A DNA stretch of 10,973 nt from Cylindrobasidium torrendii FP15055 ss-10 (lineage: Eukaryota; Basidiomycota; Agaricomycetes; Agaricales; Physalacriaceae), in NCBI GenBank assembly GCA_000934385.1, contig KN880914.1, positions 1 to 10,973 on the forward strand, read 5' to 3'. How positions within the stretch are numbered: the stretch's first letter is position 1; each line of letters begins with the position of its first letter. Both the position numbers and the translations under genes were made by a program. Below are positions 7,534 through 10,973 of the stretch, one piece after another. The notes beneath the pieces are model-generated. The model saw only the letters and a list, made by a program, of their open reading frames with translations. It ran no database searches and was not told the DNA's origin.

Positions 7534-9500
7534 ATGGGGGAGGATGAGTATAGTGAAGGTCAAGGTCAAGGTGTGGATGAAGAGGTGTTCGCGAGTGGAG
7601 ATGATGGAGTAGAGAAAGCGCTCTCGGTGGTTGCGGAAAGGCTTGCATTGGCAGATTCTACCCTACCCAAGTATCTGCGTGGGTACGGCTGGCGCGCTCA
7701 ACCCGAGGCTTCCAGCACCGCGTGGTTCACAGAGGTCGACAATCCATTGCCGCGACCCCCAGCCTCCGAGTTCGCCGCCACGGCAGCCATGCATACAATT
7801 ACCACACAACCCGACCTATTCAAGGTCAGCATGCCATTCGATATCAATAGGATGAAGGCAAGATTGGCGGCGCACCCAAATCCAAAATTTGTCCAATCTG
7901 TCCTTGAAGGATTACGGGAGGGGTTCTGGCCTTGGGCAGACACTCGCACCGAGGGGTATCCCGACACCTGGGACAACTCGTGGGCACCTCCAAAGACGGC
8001 CGCGGAGAGCGACTTCGTTAATGGTCAACGCGACATTGAGGTGGAAGCTGGGCGATTTTCACCTTCGTTTGGGCCCGACCTCCTTCCTGGGATGTACAGC
8101 ACGCCGTGCATCATCGCCTAGTCTCCCACCATTCTGCTGGCCCCTTCTGCCAAAACTCGATGATTGACCGCACAGAGACGGCAGGTCCTCGGATGGATAC
8201 TTTGCATCAATTCGTCCCGATGCTGCGCGCGTTTAAGCGTCGAAATCCGGGGAAGGAAGCTGTCCTCTGGAAATCCGACATGGCAGGGGCGTTCCGGACA
8301 CTTCCAATGCACCCACTATGGCAGATTAAGCAAGTCATGACCTCGAACCTACCGCTGAAGATAAACGTACAGTCAACAACGCGCTCCTCTGAGCACGCTA
8401 TCCGGAATGTAGATCGGCGGGCAACATTTGGGAGCTCGGGGTCTCCGCGCCTTTGGGCTTCCGTCATGGGGTTGATCTTGTGGGTGGCCATTCATGTGCT
8501 GAAGCTGGAATTCTTGTGTTGCTACGTCAACGACAGCTATAGCATGGACGTGGAGGACAACATGGCTTACTACAAGCCGTACGATCAGATCATGCCGAAG
8601 AAACAAGTCGACTTACTCCGTCTGTGGGACTTCTTCGGGGTTCCTCATGAAAGAATCAAGCAGACGTGGGGTCGTGTCCTTACCATCATCGGTTTCGAAA
8701 TCAACGCGCGCGCACTTTCGCCAACCTTGCCTGCTCAGCCTAAAGCCGATCTGGTCACTGCACTCCGAGAATTTGCAGCGTCGCGTCAGCGACGCCTCCA
8801 CGAGTTCAAGGAGATTGCCGGATGGTCCAACTGGTCGTTCAATGTGTTCCCACTGTTCAAGCCCGGCCTTGCGAGTGTCTACGCGAAGATGGCGGGCAAG
8901 AAGAATCCCCATGCCGGCATCTACATCAATCGTACCGTGAGGGATGACTTAACGTGGATGGCCGACCACATCGAGCGCTCCAGCGGCACCTTCTTCTTCG
9001 AAAACATCGACTGGCACCCGCTGAATGACGCGGACGACATCTTCTTCTGCGATGCATGCCTCGAGGGATTGGGATTCTGGTTGAAGAACAGCACTTGCAG
9101 ATTCTACGCCAGCGTGCCAGAAAGTCACCCGATGGCTGAGCGCGTATTCTATTGGGAGGCGGTTTGTGTGCTGGCGGCTTTACGCTGGTACGCCCGAGAG
9201 CGCGTCTCGAATCCTTCTTCGAGGCCGCGCCGACTTACCATCTTGTCGGACAACACAAACACGGTCGCAATGTTTGATACGCTCCGCGCTTTGCCAGATT
9301 ACAACTGGATCTCGAAGTCAACAGTCGACATGTTGGTGGAGGTCGGCATTGACCTGCGGGTGGTTCATGTCCCAGGAGAGCTCAATACGGTGGCTGATGC
9401 AATATCGAGGCATGACTTTGCTAGCGCCTGCGCAGAAATCCCGAATCTCACAATCCTGCCGTTCTCGCCCCCGCAGTCCGCTGGGGCGAGCTCGTCATGA
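7534..9500 (+). pseudogene. Reverse transcriptase / RNase H polyprotein, frame-broken and active-site mutated
   Basis: In the parent this copies element RNA into DNA and degrades the RNA strand. The first part (7534-8121, 195 codons) carries SVLEGLREGFWPWADT and FGPDLLPGMYSTP, the conserved entry into DIRS/Ngaro RT. Homology then jumps to another frame at about 8101-8112: RLVSHHSAGPFCQNSM, in the 8106-9500 frame. The VPKP-type segment usually found between is missing, so a small deletion broke the frame. In the second frame (numbered from 8106) RT motif A is KSDMAGAF (Asp58), motif B is FGSSGSPRLW (108-117) and motif C reads YVND (140-143) where YxDD is expected. RNase H keeps all four acidic residues: FCDA (Asp316), WEAV (Glu351), LSDN (Asp382) and ADAISR (Asp431). 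The stop overlaps the recombinase start as ATGA. Confidence 0.85.
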
Positions 9501-10500
9501 TATCTCGCACAGCGACGGCCAGGCAACCACGGCGCCGTGCCTGGTCCGTGCGCCGTGCCTGGTCCGTCGACGAGCTTGTACACCAACGAGCTATTGCGCT
9601 GGGCCTGTCGATTGACAGCTCATCCGCCGCGTCATACGATTCTGCACTCAACTCATACCTGACATTGTGCTCCTTGCACAACTTCCCCATCGACCCAACA
9701 GTTGACACTCTATTGTTCTTTGTGGTCTACATGTCCCACCACATTAACCGTCGGTCGGTCGCGACGTACTTGTCCGGCATTGCAAACAAGCTGGAGCCCT
9801 TCTACCCTGAAGGAGGAGGAATAGGTCAAGCCCGCTGGTGAAACGAACATTGGCTGGCTGCAAACGACTGCGAAGTCGCCCTATCAACAGGAAGGCCCCG
9901 CTTTCGCGCGCCCATCTACGCCGTGCAGCAGAGAAGCTTTCGCCTGCCTCGTCTTTGGATGATATTCTATTTGTCCTACTGTTGTTTGTGGGCTTCTATG
10001 CCCTCATGCGACTGGGGGAACTCACAACAAGCGACACGGAAGCGAAACGACGGCCACACAAATACACGCGTCGGAATTCTGCGGCAGTATCGAACAATGA
10101 GTTCTCCTTCATGCTCCCGACGCACAAGGCCGACCGGTTCTTCGAGGGCAGTAAGATCGTGGTCAACTCGATGGGCATCATCGACTGCCCCGGCCTGTTC
10201 GCTCACTACCTCAAACTCCGTGACAGCCGTTATCCGTATAACCCTTACCCGTGGGTGACCGAGGACGGTTCCTATCCGACGAGAAACTGGTTCTTGCGGC
10301 GGTTGAGGACCATTGCACCACAACGCCAGTTCTCCGGTCACTCTTTGCGAGCGGGCGGGGCAACTGCACTGGCCGAGGACGGAACCGCGCCTCATCTGAT
10401 TCAGGCGATGGGGCGGTGGTCTTCCGACACCTTCCAAGTTTACATTCGAAAAAATCCCGTCGTACTGCAAGCTCTCCTCCATCGGCGCTCTACACCCTAA
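9497..10500 (+). pseudogene. Tyrosine recombinase of the retrotransposon, one frameshift
   Basis: In DIRS-order elements this enzyme is thought to integrate the circular DNA copy by a covalent phosphotyrosine mechanism. The first part (9497-9841, 114 codons) contains the helical core-binding domain, about residues 25-105: SAASYDSALNSYLTLC, then FFVVYMSHH and SVATYLSGIANKLEPFYP. The catalytic part continues in another frame that is open to 10500. The shift lies in or near the purine run at about 9813-9830, equivalent to one lost base. Counting from the GTG at 9838, the catalytic set is complete: Arg58 (ALMRLGEL), a Lys in the HKADRFFEGSK hairpin, HSLR (His168, Arg171), Trp194 (GRWSSD) and Tyr202 (FQVYIRKNP). 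GTG 9838 is not a true start, only the 5' edge of open frame. One repaired phase would give about 335 residues, within the usual range for these enzymes. Confidence 0.88.
9532..9567 (+). repeat. 18-bp tandem duplication near the recombinase N-terminus
   Basis: The unit GCGCCGTGCCTGGTCCGT occurs twice in direct succession (9532-9549, 9550-9567), giving the hexapeptide RRAWSV twice in frame. It lies before the core-binding domain. Exact identity of both copies suggests a recent slippage duplication. Confidence 0.85.
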
Positions 10501-10871
10501 TGCGTCGTTCTCCATCTCTCCATCCTGTCGTCTCTTTAGCCATTTAGCGACATACACGACGCAATGGCATCTCCCGCGGCTCCTTTGGAGTCGGCATCGC
10601 GCTACCTTGTCCTCTTTCTCCAGCACACGAGGAGATTGGCGTCAGAGCTGCCTCGATACGGCGTTCTTTCGCCCAGACTTCCTGCTTCCACCCGTCGACT
10701 CAAGATTCGAGCTCTCCGGCACTCTTGCCTCTCTGCCGGCACAGGAAATTTCAATCCGCCTCATGCTTTAGGTCCAACTGGACGGGCGTATCTCACGTCT
10801 CTCCAGCCAATGCTAGCATTTCTGGGGCTGCACCATGGAGCAGAGACAGTGGCGAAGTCTAGAGTTCCACA
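10501..10871. other. 3' flank of the recombinase gene, possible element non-coding end
   Basis: No reading frame of note. Right after the stop codon, TGCGTCGT (10501-10508) and ACGACGCA (10556-10563) form an 8-bp inverted repeat with a 47-nt spacer. The composition is pyrimidine-rich and similar to the element, so some of it may be the retrotransposon's 3' untranslated region or terminal repeat. No boundary or target-site duplication is visible. Confidence 0.4.
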
Positions 10872-10895
10872 CGAGTCAGACTCGAGTCTGACTCG
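10872..10895. repeat. Perfect 24-bp palindrome
   Basis: CGAGTCAGACTC is immediately followed by its exact reverse complement, GAGTCTGACTCG, with an XhoI-like CTCGAG at the centre. The following sequence to 10973 repeats related GACTCG/GGACCC words, including CCCGGGACCCGG, so the palindrome opens a GC-rich low-complexity tract that leaves the window. Confidence 0.9.
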
Positions 10896-10973
10896 GATCC
10901 GTGACCGCAAGTACTTGCCCCCCAATCCTGGGACTTGGATCTGCCCCGGGACCCGGACCCTTGAGGGACTCGC

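Larger units (their letters stand above)
6498..10500 (+). mobile_element. Degenerate tyrosine-recombinase retrotransposon (DIRS order, Ngaro-like)
   Basis: Gene order is gag-like protein, reverse transcriptase plus RNase H, then tyrosine recombinase, with no DDE integrase and no aspartic protease seen. This order and the recombinase define the DIRS order. I see no methyltransferase domain, which favours Ngaro-type over DIRS1-type. The coordinates cover only the coding core. The 5' end is not visible, and the 3' terminal region may extend through the GC-rich tract at 10501-10973 and out of the window. I looked for long direct or inverted repeats between the 6350-6560 and 10500-10973 regions and saw none, so the split repeats typical of Ngaro are lost or outside. 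Frameshifts, a stop and a changed RT active site make this copy non-autonomous. Confidence 0.85.

Noticed and set aside
8341..8410. Possible extra segment of roughly 15-20 residues between RT motifs A and B
   Set aside because: It seems longer than I expect for the family, but I have no alignment and no splice signals that fit, so it is not claimed.
8613..8912. Antisense frames within RT-RNase H (8207-8912 minus)
   Set aside because: They are shadow frames of a clear plus-strand coding region, with no motif.
9976..10626. Minus-strand 216-codon frame
   Set aside because: It is the antisense of the recombinase catalytic domain, which has all expected motifs on the plus strand.
1..10973. CRISPR array, bacterial operon, phage or toxin-antitoxin system
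   Set aside because: No regularly spaced direct repeats, Shine-Dalgarno-led gene series or such protein families were seen. The content is fungal.

Overview
The window looks like a chromosomal segment of a basidiomycete fungus, probably a mushroom-forming agaricomycete. The reasons are a single-exon F-box protein of the basidiomycete type, a decayed mitochondrial Hsp70 copy with a short fungal-style intron, and a tyrosine-recombinase retrotransposon of the DIRS/Ngaro kind common in these genomes. No bacterial gene layout or prokaryotic signals were seen. The only protein gene that reads through intact is the F-box gene. Everything else recognisable is a relic.

Layout: 1-756 is AT-rich with nothing recognisable. 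About 757-1433 (minus) is a pseudogene of mitochondrial Hsp70 (SSC1 type), with frameshifts, stops, an internal deletion and a relic intron at 792-867. 1434-2307 has no assignable gene. 2308-3774 (minus) is an F-box protein of 488 residues. 3827-6242 is a long non-coding or uncharacterised stretch. It carries a TATA-like site, a candidate intron, a 39-nt near-perfect hairpin (4753-4791) and a cluster of five short direct and inverted repeats (5680-5802). 6243-6324 (minus) holds a tRNA-like relic without an anticodon arm, followed by an isolated second T-arm.

From about 6498 to at least 10500 (plus) lies a degenerate retrotransposon. It has a gag-like protein with a zinc-knuckle-like motif, reverse transcriptase plus RNase H, and a tyrosine recombinase, in that order. 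Such elements encode a particle protein (gag), copy their RNA with RT-RNase H, and are thought to insert a circular intermediate with the recombinase rather than with a DDE integrase. This copy looks dead. Gag is split over three frames with a stop, RT has a frame-breaking junction and an Asp-to-Asn change in its YxDD box, and the recombinase has one frameshift. RNase H and the recombinase keep their full catalytic sets. The ORF junctions are tight: RT-RNase H and recombinase overlap as ATGA, and the pol start sits in TAATG. This suggests coupled translation in the parent element. The window ends in GC-rich sequence containing a perfect 24-bp palindrome, possibly part of the element's terminal region, which runs off the edge.
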